From Paenibacillus baekrokdamisoli (GTDB lineage Bacteria; Bacillota; Bacilli; Paenibacillales; Paenibacillaceae): a DNA stretch of 64,000 nt. The notes beneath the pieces were generated by a model. That model worked only from the letters and a program-made list of their open reading frames with translations. It was not told the origin of the DNA and did not search any database. A program made the translations under genes and the position numbers. The stretch covers positions 186,001-250,000 of the forward strand of contig NZ_AP019308.1 of the NCBI RefSeq assembly GCF_003945345.1. The letters are read 5' to 3'. How positions within the stretch are numbered: position 1 is the stretch's first letter; every line of letters begins with the position of its first letter. Positions 37,430-45,351 of this stretch are shown here, one piece after another.

Positions 37430-38542
37430 TTGTTCAAAAGTAAGTTTGGTTTTGCACTGATTTCAATGTTATTAGTAGTCATGGTTGTATTGAGTGGTTG
37501 CACCAAACCAGATTCGCCTAAAGAAACACTACAGGCTTCGATGACCAAAGCATCTGAGATCAAATCCTATCACTTCCAAGGAAGTATGAAATTTGAGGAT
37601 TTCAATTTAACAGGTGAGAGCGCGGCTCAATCCGCAGATATGCTGAATAGCTTGAAGAATGCCGAGCTTTCATGGACCGGTGCTTATCAAGCTTCTCCTA
37701 TGACGATGGAAATGACTTTGAAATTGTCGCTTCCGGGTGACATGGCGATTAGTTTCTCGATTCCCATGTTTATAACCCAAGACAAAGCATGGGTGAAAAT
37801 TCCGAGCATCCCGATGCTGCCAATCCCAGCGGATCTTACAGGCAAATACCTGGAGCTGGATCTGAAGAAGCTTGCTGAACAATCTGGCCAGCCGCTCCCG
37901 ACAATCTCAACGGTTGATATTGGGCAGTCTCAGCAATTGATGAATGACATCTCAGCGATCGTATACAAACACATCGATGAGAATACGTACCTGACTTCAG
38001 TGAAGGTAAAAGATGCAGGTTTGCCGGAAGGTACGAATGTGAAGCAAGTCGTGCAATTTCATTTGGAGAAAGATCAACTTGAACCTTTGTTTAACTCCGT
38101 GGTCAAACAAATCGCGCCGGAGGTTATCAAACTTCTATCCGACAATGAAAAATATCAGAAGTTGATGAGTCTTAAACCAGAGGATCTGACCAAAGCTAAG
38201 GCAGAGCTGGAGAAAGTGACAGATAAAGAAATTGCAGATGGTATGGCAGAGATGAAGAAAGATCTTACTTCCCTGAATATCGTATCCAACATTGGTTTGG
38301 ATGGGGATGACTATCCAGTCTATACCGATGCTTCCATTAAAGCAGCTATGAAGGTAGACGGGAATGCTGGCAGTCTCTCGCTTAAAATGGTTTCCCAGAC
38401 AACCAATATCAATGAGAAGGTGACGTTTGAGGGTAAGCCGAAAGCTGAAGAAATTATTACGATGGAACAGCTGGAAGCGCAGTTAGGCGGAATGTTTGGC
38501 GGTACGGACATGGGCATGGAAGATACAGGAACAAACCAATAA
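37430..38542 (+). CDS. Lipoprotein of unknown function (DUF6612/LppX-like pattern)
   Basis: Protein of 370 aa starting at TTG 37430 with AAGGGAG 9 nt before it. The signal peptide ends LSGC (lipid Cys24). The body begins SPKETLQASMTKASEIKSYHF and is beta-rich, and looks like a lipid-carrier-type concave sheet as in DUF6612/LppX-like proteins; this is by pattern only. It ends in a Met/Gly-rich tail (GGMFGGTDMGMEDTG). A strong terminator follows. It stands alone, divergent from the germination operon. Confidence 0.75.
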   Translation: MFKSKFGFALISMLLVVMVVLSGCTKPDSPKETLQASMTKASEIKSYHFQGSMKFEDFNLTGESAAQSADMLNSLKNAELSWTGAYQASPMTMEMTLKLSLPGDMAISFSIPMFITQDKAWVKIPSIPMLPIPADLTGKYLELDLKKLAEQSGQPLPTISTVDIGQSQQLMNDISAIVYKHIDENTYLTSVKVKDAGLPEGTNVKQVVQFHLEKDQLEPLFNSVVKQIAPEVIKLLSDNEKYQKLMSLKPEDLTKAKAELEKVTDKEIADGMAEMKKDLTSLNIVSNIGLDGDDYPVYTDASIKAAMKVDGNAGSLSLKMVSQTTNINEKVTFEGKPKAEEIITMEQLEAQLGGMFGGTDMGMEDTGTNQ

Positions 38543-38552
38543 TAGGAAGTAG

Positions 38553-38588
38553 GGCCGCTATCCAGATCGATGGAGCGGTCTTTTTTTT
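38553..38588 (+). terminator. Intrinsic terminator after the lipoprotein gene
   Basis: A GGCCGCT..TCCA / TGGA..GCGGTC stem followed by eight T. Confidence 0.88.
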
Positions 38589-38719
38589 GCTTTTAAACAT
38601 ACATAATATAGTAGTGTTGTAAGGTTTGCTCAATCCATTGGGGGAGCTTGCAAATAGGCCTGTCTATATGTCAAAATTGATGAAGATTCGCAGTTGTAAC
38701 TTGAAGGGAAGAAAACGGA

Positions 38720-39727
38720 ATGAGACGAATAACGAAGGCATCCATTGGTCTGGCAATTAGTATTGTTTTTTTGCTTATTCCTATTTTATTAATGTTAAAA
38801 CCGCAGGCATCGTCGGTGGATATTCTTGAATCTAACAATGGATTGCAAGGAGACTCTACCTCCGTGACCTCTTCGAAACATCATCGGATTCATATCCCAG
38901 TTCTGATGTATCACGACTTTGAGGATAAGCTGAACAGCCATGCGAATGTGAGACCCATCAATTTTGCCAAGCAGCTCAATTACTTAAAAACCAAAGGTTA
39001 TCATACGATTACGGATCAAGACTTGACGCTGTACTTTGAGGGGAAAGAGCCCCTCCCGGCGAAGCCGCTTATGATTACGATTGATGATGGATATGAGAGT
39101 AATTATGATTCCGCTTATCCCATTCTCAAAAAAATCGGAATGAAAGCAACTATTTTTGTAATTGTTAACTCCGTCGGGAAGACACCAGGATTCATCAAGC
39201 ATTTTGGCTGGAAGCAGGCTAAGGAGATGTATGATTCCGGACTTATTGATATTGAAGATCATACCTTTAACCTTCATGAAGATATTCCGCAGACAACGAG
39301 GAGGTTCTTCTTCCTGCACAAAACGAAGATGGTCCCTGCCTTAACGAATAAAATGACTGTGAATGGCAAGCTGGAGACAGAGGCAGACTATGAGAAACGA
39401 GTTCATGATGATCTTTTGCTGGCAAAAAATCAGATCGAACAGCATGTAGGCAACCACGTCGATGGGATTGCTTATCCTTATGGGGCAACGAACAAAACGG
39501 TAGTAAAAATTGCTGCTCAAATTGGTCTTAAATATGGGTATGTAATAAATGAAAAGATAGCCAACATTTATCCAAATGATCTTCTAATCGATCGAATTTC
39601 CGTTGATGATAACGACACTGGTTTTAGTATCGATCAGGAAATATCACAGAGGATGACAGGGAAAATTCCTTTTGGGAAGAAAATAGAGGGAAAGAGAATG
39701 ACTGCCACCAAAGTTAGCCATATTTAG
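38720..39727 (+). CDS. Polysaccharide deacetylase (NodB-homology, CE4)
   Basis: Secreted or membrane-tethered CE4 enzyme of 335 aa with an N-terminal hydrophobic helix (9-27). The domain order is as in PgaB/IcaB-like deacetylases: IPVLMYHDFEDK, the metal-binding TIDDGYESN (both Asp present) and DHTFNLHE (HxxxxH-type site), then HVDGIAYPYGATNKTVVKIA. It should remove N-acetyl groups from a wall or matrix polysaccharide. It is followed by a bidirectional terminator and a convergent small gene. Confidence 0.93.
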   Translation: MRRITKASIGLAISIVFLLIPILLMLKPQASSVDILESNNGLQGDSTSVTSSKHHRIHIPVLMYHDFEDKLNSHANVRPINFAKQLNYLKTKGYHTITDQDLTLYFEGKEPLPAKPLMITIDDGYESNYDSAYPILKKIGMKATIFVIVNSVGKTPGFIKHFGWKQAKEMYDSGLIDIEDHTFNLHEDIPQTTRRFFFLHKTKMVPALTNKMTVNGKLETEADYEKRVHDDLLLAKNQIEQHVGNHVDGIAYPYGATNKTVVKIAAQIGLKYGYVINEKIANIYPNDLLIDRISVDDNDTGFSIDQEISQRMTGKIPFGKKIEGKRMTATKVSHI

Positions 39728-39734
39728 CAAGCCC

Positions 39735-39774
39735 AAAGCAGCCCGTTCCTTGAGAATGGGCTGCTTTTGTTTTG
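39735..39774. terminator. Bidirectional terminator
   Basis: AAAGCAGCCC..GGGCTGCTTT with TTGTTTT after it. It lies between the deacetylase and the YqfQ-like gene. Confidence 0.85.
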
Positions 39775-39778
39775 ACAA

Positions 39779-40144
39779 CTATTTTCGCTTGGTTCTTTTT
39801 CCTAAGGTTTGACGATTTGAGGCCGTATTGGTTTTTGAACGATGTTTCGTTTTGCCGGATTTGATTCCCGATTTTTTATTGGCTGTACTTTTTATTGCTG
39901 CTGTTGGACCTAGGAAAGAGCTGATCATTTTGAATGCAGGTTGAATGCTCTGATACATACCGAAAATTTTTTGAAACTTCCCCATCATAGAGATGATATC
40001 ATCGATTCCACCGAAGGGATTTCCAACCGGCGAAGGAGAGGCAGCTGGTTGAGATGGCGATTCAACGGGAGGCTTGATGGCATTCGAGGGTGGAAATTGA
40101 GGGGATAGAAATGCTTTGGCTTGGACTCTTTTTTTCCTTTCCAT
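39779..40144 (-). CDS. YqfQ/VrrA-like small protein
   Basis: Protein of 121 aa. ATG 40144 is preferred (AAAGGA 11 nt upstream); a GTG at 40153 is too close to it. A Pro/Ser-rich N-terminal part is followed by a helical core, GGIDDIISMMGKFQKIFGMYQSIQPAFKMI, and a very basic Lys/Arg/Thr tail. That layout resembles the YqfQ (VrrA) family, which is linked to spores in Bacillus. The low-complexity ends make the assignment moderate. Confidence 0.65.
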   Translation of the reverse strand: MERKKRVQAKAFLSPQFPPSNAIKPPVESPSQPAASPSPVGNPFGGIDDIISMMGKFQKIFGMYQSIQPAFKMISSFLGPTAAIKSTANKKSGIKSGKTKHRSKTNTASNRQTLGKRTKRK

Positions 40145-40311
40145 TAGTATCACATTCCTTTGCTCATCGTTATTGTCACGAATAATAGTAACTAGCTATG
40201 ACAACATATGCGAAGGATTGACCGTCGGTATAGTTGCTTAACCAAAAGGCGATAAGTTGTACGTATCTACTCTAATGATAGATTTCCTAAATGAGTGAAT
40301 GCGATGCATCG

Positions 40312-40482
40312 TACGTAGAAGCCCGCTGCGCGGACGGATCATTCTTACGATCACTGTTGTCTCCCTATTTCTTGATTCTATCCCTTAGGGGTAGAAATAA
40401 GGAGACAAAGGCGAACGCTATCGCTTCTTCAGAACGATTCCGTCCGCTTCGCTAGGTACTTCGTGATGGCAAGCACTGATTA
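40312..40482 (+). repeat. Structured interspersed repeat, copy C
   Basis: About 170 bp nearly identical to copy A from GTAGAAGCCC to AAGCACTGAT, with the same internal pairing (GCGGACGG/CCGTCCGC, TTGTCTCC/GGAGACAA). It lacks the GGCTCAACACT extension found in A and B. It lies in the 458-bp gap between the divergent yqfQ-like and ROK kinase genes; apart from it and the palindrome at 40511-40545 I see nothing else there. Confidence 0.85.
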
Positions 40483-40510
40483 TGATTTAGAGCAATAAAA
40501 CAAGCTGAAA

Positions 40511-40545
40511 ATTATAGTTGAAAAAAACATTCACCCAACTATAAT
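40511..40545. promoter_or_regulatory. 10-bp inverted repeat upstream of the ROK kinase-RpiR operon
   Basis: ATTATAGTTG and CAACTATAAT are perfect inverted copies 15 bp apart, ending 57 bp before the kinase start. They are probably the operator for the RpiR-type regulator encoded in the same operon. Confidence 0.6.
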
Positions 40546-40602
40546 AAAAGGAAGGATATCTCCATTTATTTGATTGCGCTTATATAACGGGGAGGGGATT
40601 AG

Positions 40603-41502
40603 ATGAAGGCGATAGGCATTGATATTGGCGGGACATCGATTAAAGGAATGATTGTGAATGATCGGGGCGATACGATGGCTCAAACAAAGATTGCCACTGA
40701 TGCTGCGCAGGGCAAGGATCATATTGTTCATCATGTAAGAACTGTTATTGCGAATCTTCTTAACCTGCATCAGGATGTGGCCGGAATTGGTATTGGCACG
40801 GCTGGAAGAGTGGACACCCTGACTGGGGAAGTTGTTTTTGCAACGGATAATTTGCCGGGCTGGATGGGGACCAACTTGAAGCGGCTGTTTGAAGAGGAAT
40901 TTAATCGGCCGGTCGCTGTTGATAACGATGCGAATACGGCATTAATTGGCGAAGCATGGCTTGGTGCAGGCCGTGGCTGCTCGGATGTAACGATGCTGAC
41001 GCTCGGTACTGGAGTTGGCGGAGCAAATATGGTGCGCGGCGAACTTGTGCGTGGGGCACTGTGGAATGGCGGGGAGTGGGGACATGTAGTATTTGTACCG
41101 CGCGGACTTCCATGTAACTGCGGTCAGCGAGGCTGTATAGAACAATATTTATCCGGCACAGCTTTTGTACGTTACGCACGTGAAGCTACCCAAAACTTCT
41201 ATGCCTCTGGCGTGGAGGTGCTTGCCGATTATCAGGGTGGCAATAAAGCTATCGTTCAAATGGTTAATCAATTTATGGACGACCTAGTGATCGCCGTTTA
41301 CAACATTCACCTCGGAATAAATCCGCAGGCTATTGTGATTGGTGGAGGGCTTGCAGATTCCAAGGATGTATGGTGGGAATTATTCGTTGATAAAGTACGG
41401 CGGCTGGAGCTTGGTATCGAAGTTAGAGCGGCACAACTCGGTAACCAAGCAGGTTCCATCGGTGCGGCTAAGATGGTATTAGGAGGGGAACCGCTTGATT
41501 AG
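40603..41502 (+). CDS. ROK-family sugar kinase
   Basis: Cytoplasmic sugar kinase of 299 aa (glucokinase, N-acetylmannosamine or N-acetylglucosamine kinase type). It shows the ATP-binding IGIDIGGTSIKGMIV, the catalytic region AVDNDANTALIGEAW, TLGTGVGGANM, and the ROK zinc motif CNCGQRGCIEQYLSG preceded by the EWGH-type His. GGGGAGGGG precedes the ATG. Its end overlaps the start of an RpiR regulator by 8 bp, so amino-sugar catabolism is the likely context. Confidence 0.93.
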   Translation: MKAIGIDIGGTSIKGMIVNDRGDTMAQTKIATDAAQGKDHIVHHVRTVIANLLNLHQDVAGIGIGTAGRVDTLTGEVVFATDNLPGWMGTNLKRLFEEEFNRPVAVDNDANTALIGEAWLGAGRGCSDVTMLTLGTGVGGANMVRGELVRGALWNGGEWGHVVFVPRGLPCNCGQRGCIEQYLSGTAFVRYAREATQNFYASGVEVLADYQGGNKAIVQMVNQFMDDLVIAVYNIHLGINPQAIVIGGGLADSKDVWWELFVDKVRRLELGIEVRAAQLGNQAGSIGAAKMVLGGEPLD

Positions 41503-42355
41503 CGCACAAGAAATGGGAAGGACGCTTCTGAATATCCGAAGTCATCTTAACGGACTAACAAAGACGGAACAGATCGTAGCGCAGTATATACTGGACAATC
41601 CGCAAGACATCATCTATCAATCAGTCACGGAATTGGCGGAAAGAGCTGGCGTGGGAGAGACAACGGTACTGCGGTTATGCCGTAAATTAAAATTCCAGGG
41701 GTTTCAGGATTTTAAGCTGTCATTAGCGCAGGATCTTGTGAAAACGATCGATCATCTCCATAAAGAGGTGTCCGAAGAGGATGATTCACAGACCCTCACG
41801 CAAAAAGTTACAGCGACCCATATCCAGACATTAGAGCAGACCCGAGAATTAATAAATCCGGTGCAGCTAAGCGAAGCCATCGCACTCTTGTATAACGCAA
41901 GAGTGATTTGTTTTTTCGGTGTGGGATCTTCCGGTTTGACGGCCATGGAAGCAGCTCATAGCTTTTCTAGAATCGGAAAGCCCAGCAGAGCGAGCACCGA
42001 TACACATTTTCAAGCGATGGAAGCATCTATGCTAAGTAATAGCGATGTGGCTGTCGGCATCTCGATTTCGGGAAGCGCCAAGGATACCATCGAAAATTTA
42101 AACTTAGCCAAAAAAACGGGTGCCAAGATCATTGCCATCACGAGTAACGCCCGATCTCCGATTACGAAGGTGGCTGATGTGGTTCTCCTGATGGTCGCCA
42201 GAGAAAACCCGCTGCAGGGCAGCTCATTAGCCGCCAAAATATCACAGCTCGCTATCATCGATATTTTGAATGTGGCTGTTTCACTCCGAACAAAAGAACA
42301 AGCGCTAAAGTTTAGGGAAATAACAGCAAAGGCCATTTCGGATAAGCTTTATTAA
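41495..42355 (+). CDS. RpiR/MurR-family transcriptional regulator
   Basis: Regulator of 286 aa, TTG start with AGGAGG 8 nt before it. The N-terminal HTH_6 domain (about 10-85) reads LTKTEQIVAQYILDNPQDI and ELAERAGVGETTVLRLCRKL. The C-terminal SIS sugar-phosphate-binding domain (about 120-260) has FFGVGSSGLTAMEAAHSF and GISISGSAKDTIENLNLAK. It probably senses the phosphorylated sugar made by the kinase encoded just upstream, and binds the palindrome at 40511-40545. Confidence 0.93.
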   Translation: MISAQEMGRTLLNIRSHLNGLTKTEQIVAQYILDNPQDIIYQSVTELAERAGVGETTVLRLCRKLKFQGFQDFKLSLAQDLVKTIDHLHKEVSEEDDSQTLTQKVTATHIQTLEQTRELINPVQLSEAIALLYNARVICFFGVGSSGLTAMEAAHSFSRIGKPSRASTDTHFQAMEASMLSNSDVAVGISISGSAKDTIENLNLAKKTGAKIIAITSNARSPITKVADVVLLMVARENPLQGSSLAAKISQLAIIDILNVAVSLRTKEQALKFREITAKAISDKLY

Positions 42356-42392
42356 TAGTAGCTGCTGATAAATTTTTTTGTGCTGACTGCCT

Positions 42393-42423
42393 CGATAAAT
42401 CGCTTTTGATTTATCGGTTTTTT
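42393..42423 (+). terminator. Terminator of the ROK-RpiR operon
   Basis: CGATAAATC, loop GCTTTT, GATTTATCG, then GTTTTTTTG. Confidence 0.85.
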
Positions 42424-42630
42424 GTTTAGTTCTTCGTTGCTCAAAAATACTTCACGCAGGGTCTAGGCTCGCTTAACAATTCAGGGATTAAGTAATTCCG
42501 TGCATACTTTGAAGATCGTGGAAGTATTTAAGGGGGTGAGGGCAGCTTGAAGTTGCTGAAGCACTCGACTATCCTTAAGGGTTTGCAGTAGTAGAAACAC
42601 ATGAAATAAGTTTGAGACTATGCGAATAAA

Positions 42631-42681
42631 CAAAACCAGTTCTAACACAAATTGAAGTGTTAGAACTGGTTTTGTTTTATT
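42631..42681 (+). terminator. Orphan 18-bp perfect hairpin terminator
   Basis: CAAAACCAGTTCTAACAC (42631-42648) and GTGTTAGAACTGGTTTTG (42657-42674) pair perfectly, with an 8-nt loop and TTTATT after it. No gene ends nearby: the previous operon already has its own terminator at 42393-42423. The 200 bp before it hold no recognisable gene, so a small RNA or lost gene is possible. Confidence 0.8.
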
Positions 42682-42758
42682 ATAGAATCGCATAACGCAA
42701 GTACATCGTTGACCACCCCTACTAGGACTCAATCGAATGAATAATTTAGGTCTATCTA

Positions 42759-42787
42759 TTGAATACTGAAAGCGAATACAGTACAAT
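42759..42787 (+). promoter_or_regulatory. SigA-type promoter for purine nucleoside phosphorylase
   Basis: TTGAAT, 17 bp, TACAAT, about 95 bp before the start codon. Confidence 0.65.
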
Positions 42788-42881
42788 TATAAAATAACCA
42801 GAACAAATGTTTATTTACAGATGAGCATAATTTCAAGAAAATTCAGAGTCTTATAACAAATTTTCAAGGAGGCATTCTACT

Positions 42882-43700
42882 ATGCATCAGCTAAACCAAA
42901 TTTCAGAAGCAACCAATTTTATTTTGAGTAAAACGAAACAGCAGCCTACCGTCGGCATGATTCTCGGCTCGGGTTTAGGGGGGCTGGCAGATGAAATTGA
43001 AAATGCGACAGTTATTCCATACAGCCAAATTCCTCATTTCGCCAAATCTGAGGCGGTCGGTCACGCCAATGAATTAGTTATTGGCGAGATGGAAGGTAAA
43101 GTCGTCGTTGCGATGAAAGGACGCTTTCACTACTATGAAGGCTATACGTTGGACGAAGTTACTTTTCCGGTACGCGTAATGAAGGCTCTTGGGGTTGAGA
43201 GTGTACTGATTACAAATGCCTGCGGCGCGATCAATACAAGCTTTAAACCAGGGGATCTCATGTTAATTACGGATCATATTAACTTAGTGGCCAACAATCC
43301 GTTGATCGGTCCTAACAATGATGCCTTAGGAACCCGCTTTCCGGATCTATCCCAGGTTTATAACAAGGAGCTGCGTCAAGTTGCTCTTAAAGTCGGGAAA
43401 GAGCAAGGAACCGATTTGCAGCAAGGTGTCTATGCTTGGTGGACTGGTCCTGCCTATGAAACGCCTGCTGAAATTCGCATGATCCGTATATTGGGTGCGG
43501 ATACTGTAGGGATGTCAACCGTTCCTGAAGCTATCGTTGCAACGCATGCGAAACTTCGCGTACTTGGTATTTCTTGCTTAACGAATATGGCTTGCGGCAT
43601 ATTGGATCAACCGCTAAACCATGATGAAGTTATTGAGGTGGCCAGCCAAGTAAGAACAAAGTTTATTCGACTTGTAAAAGGTATTTTGAAAGAAATGTAA
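42882..43700 (+). CDS. punA: Purine nucleoside phosphorylase
   Basis: Cytoplasmic enzyme of 272 aa that splits inosine or guanosine with phosphate into base and ribose-1-phosphate (purine salvage). Motifs of the trimeric PNP class: GMILGSGLGGLADEIE, KGRFHYYEGY (phosphate-binding His), ITNACGAINTSFKPGDLM, WWTGPAYETPAEIRMI and VGMSTVPEAIVA with the base-binding Glu and Asn further on (CLTNMACGI). AAGGAGG lies 8 nt before the ATG. A single-gene unit with its own promoter and terminator. Confidence 0.95.
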   Translation: MHQLNQISEATNFILSKTKQQPTVGMILGSGLGGLADEIENATVIPYSQIPHFAKSEAVGHANELVIGEMEGKVVVAMKGRFHYYEGYTLDEVTFPVRVMKALGVESVLITNACGAINTSFKPGDLMLITDHINLVANNPLIGPNNDALGTRFPDLSQVYNKELRQVALKVGKEQGTDLQQGVYAWWTGPAYETPAEIRMIRILGADTVGMSTVPEAIVATHAKLRVLGISCLTNMACGILDQPLNHDEVIEVASQVRTKFIRLVKGILKEM

Positions 43701-43742
43701 GTTGACTAGATCATCCTTGGATATTCTCATATCAGACAGAAG

Positions 43743-43774
43743 AAGCTGCAGACCAACACGTCTGCAGCTTTGTT
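43743..43774 (+). terminator. Terminator after punA
   Basis: AAGCTGCAGAC, loop CAACAC, GTCTGCAGCTT, then TGTTT. Confidence 0.85.
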
Positions 43775-43968
43775 TACATTTAAAATATAAGAGAGTATAA
43801 GTTGTTCCATACTTTGCTTATATTTCAGAGGGAAGAAACTTGCTTCGCCATGATCACAGCTAGCAATTGATCATATAGTCCATTAAATGAATCACCCTCT
43901 ACATTGTCTATATGCAGGGTAGTGTCTATAGTTATTTATAAAGCTAGGTCATGAATGAGGGGGATATT

Positions 43969-44832
43969 ATGAAACTGGGATTAAGTTCTTATAGTCTTTA
44001 TCAGGAAATACAAGCTGGCAAAATGACGATTCTTGATGCTTTGCAATGGAGTGCTGAGAACGGTGCGGAGCATATGGAGATCGTACCATTCGGATTCTCG
44101 CTTGTGGATCAACCTGATGTGGTAGACGCCATTGTAAACAAAGCCAAAGAGGTAGGCATTGAGCTCTCCAATTATTCGATTGGAGCAAATTTCATTCAAC
44201 CGAGTGAAGAGGCATATGAATTGGAAATTGCACGTGTGATGAGAGAAGTAGATATAGCTAACGCTCTCGGCGTTAAGCTGATGCGCCATGATGTAGCTTC
44301 TCGCCCTATGGAGGAGACTTCTGTTACTAATTATTACACGGATCTGCCACGACTGATTGAAGCCTGCCAGAGGATAGCTGATCATGCTAGCACTTACGGA
44401 ATAACAACAAGCGTGGAGAATCATGGTTATTACATTCAGCACAGCGATCGGGTACAAGCACTCGTTCAAGGTGTTAACCGCGAGAACTTCAGAACGACAC
44501 TTGATGTCGGGAACTTCATGTGTGCGGATGAGAATTCCGTGGCGGCAGTGAAGAATAACCTACCGATAGCTTCGGTTATCCATCTCAAAGATTTTTATCT
44601 CCGTCCTGCTAATCAGTTTCCAGGAGAAGGCTGGTTTCCAACTTTGAGCGGCAACTATCTGAGGGGTGCCATTGTCGGACAAGGTGATATCGATATGTGG
44701 GAAGTAATATCAGTTATTAAGAAATCGGGCTATGACGGATATATCTCTATTGAATTTGAAGGTTTAGAGCCATGTACGTTCGGATCAAAAGCGGGACTTG
44801 ATAATGCACGCCGGATTTGGAATGCAGTTTAA
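43969..44832 (+). CDS. Sugar phosphate isomerase/epimerase (xylose-isomerase-like TIM barrel)
   Basis: Cytoplasmic TIM-barrel enzyme of 287 aa. ATG 43969 has GAGGGGG just upstream. Metal-site features of the AP-endonuclease-2 superfamily: GAEHMEIVPFG, KLMRHDVASRP, TTSVENHGYY (Glu ligand), TLDVGNFMCADEN (Asp), VIHLKDFYLRP (His/Asp) and ISIEFEGLEPC (last Glu). Substrate unknown. Not in an obvious operon; a terminator-like hairpin follows. Confidence 0.9.
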   Translation: MKLGLSSYSLYQEIQAGKMTILDALQWSAENGAEHMEIVPFGFSLVDQPDVVDAIVNKAKEVGIELSNYSIGANFIQPSEEAYELEIARVMREVDIANALGVKLMRHDVASRPMEETSVTNYYTDLPRLIEACQRIADHASTYGITTSVENHGYYIQHSDRVQALVQGVNRENFRTTLDVGNFMCADENSVAAVKNNLPIASVIHLKDFYLRPANQFPGEGWFPTLSGNYLRGAIVGQGDIDMWEVISVIKKSGYDGYISIEFEGLEPCTFGSKAGLDNARRIWNAV

Positions 44833-44886
44833 AGCCGATCATGTTTTTAAAAAATATTGACGGATGAACTGAAACGCGAAAACCAG

Positions 44887-44908
44887 GGTTGCTCTTGAGC
44901 AGCCTTTT
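44887..44908 (+). terminator. Terminator after the isomerase/epimerase gene
   Basis: GGTTGCTC and GAGCAGCC (one G-T pair) followed by TTTTT. Confidence 0.7.
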
Positions 44909-44982
44909 TCGTCTATCCAGCTCTTGCATTCGAGATATCCCCATGTCACAATAATCTTAATAAGAAAGTAGGAGTGTTGAGT

Positions 44983-45201
44983 GTGAAGAAATATTTATTT
45001 GCTTACAAGGTTAAGTCTAACGAGAAGTCGTGGGAAAGCAGTGTAATTGCTGAAACAGAAGAAAAAGCAAGAGAAAAGATTGTCGCTAAGATCGCTGACT
45101 TTGAATTCACCGATGAGAGCGAAATCGAGCTTGGTGAGCTTTTAGCTGTGAAGGAAGCGAACGGTAATCAATACATCGAATGTGAAGGGTGCAGTGCCTA
45201 A
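44983..45201 (+). CDS. Small hypothetical protein (72 aa)
   Basis: Starts at GTG 44983 with AGGAG 8 nt before it; an earlier GTG at 44974 overlaps that site. The sequence begins KKYLFAYKVKSNEKSWESS, has an acidic middle (EFTDESEIELGELL) and ends with two Cys in CEGC. It is soluble, with no membrane segment. I do not recognise the family. The clear ribosome site and coding-like composition make it a likely real gene. Confidence 0.65.
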   Translation: MKKYLFAYKVKSNEKSWESSVIAETEEKAREKIVAKIADFEFTDESEIELGELLAVKEANGNQYIECEGCSA

Positions 45202-45288
45202 ATTGCGCTTAGTTAGTAAGCGGCAATCTCTTTTTTGTTGGAATCATAGTACTATTTTGCGCTTATGATGAACTGAAAATCTTAAAGA

Positions 45289-45329
45289 ATGGCCGTCTAG
45301 AACGATATTCTCGCGTTCTGGACGGCCAT
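45289..45329 (+). promoter_or_regulatory. 16-bp hairpin directly upstream of the ROK repressor
   Basis: ATGGCCGTCTAGAACG and CGTTCTGGACGGCCAT pair with a single G-T, loop ATATTCTCG, ending 22 bp before the start codon. No T-tract follows, so it is more likely an operator or 5'-UTR control element than a terminator. ROK repressors often bind palindromes near their own start. Confidence 0.55.
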
Positions 45330-45351
45330 ATATTGTGACAGGAGAAAACAG

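Noticed and set aside
42481..42786. 101-codon frame on the minus strand
   Set aside because: It runs through the perfect terminator hairpin and a good plus-strand promoter; composition is not coding-like.
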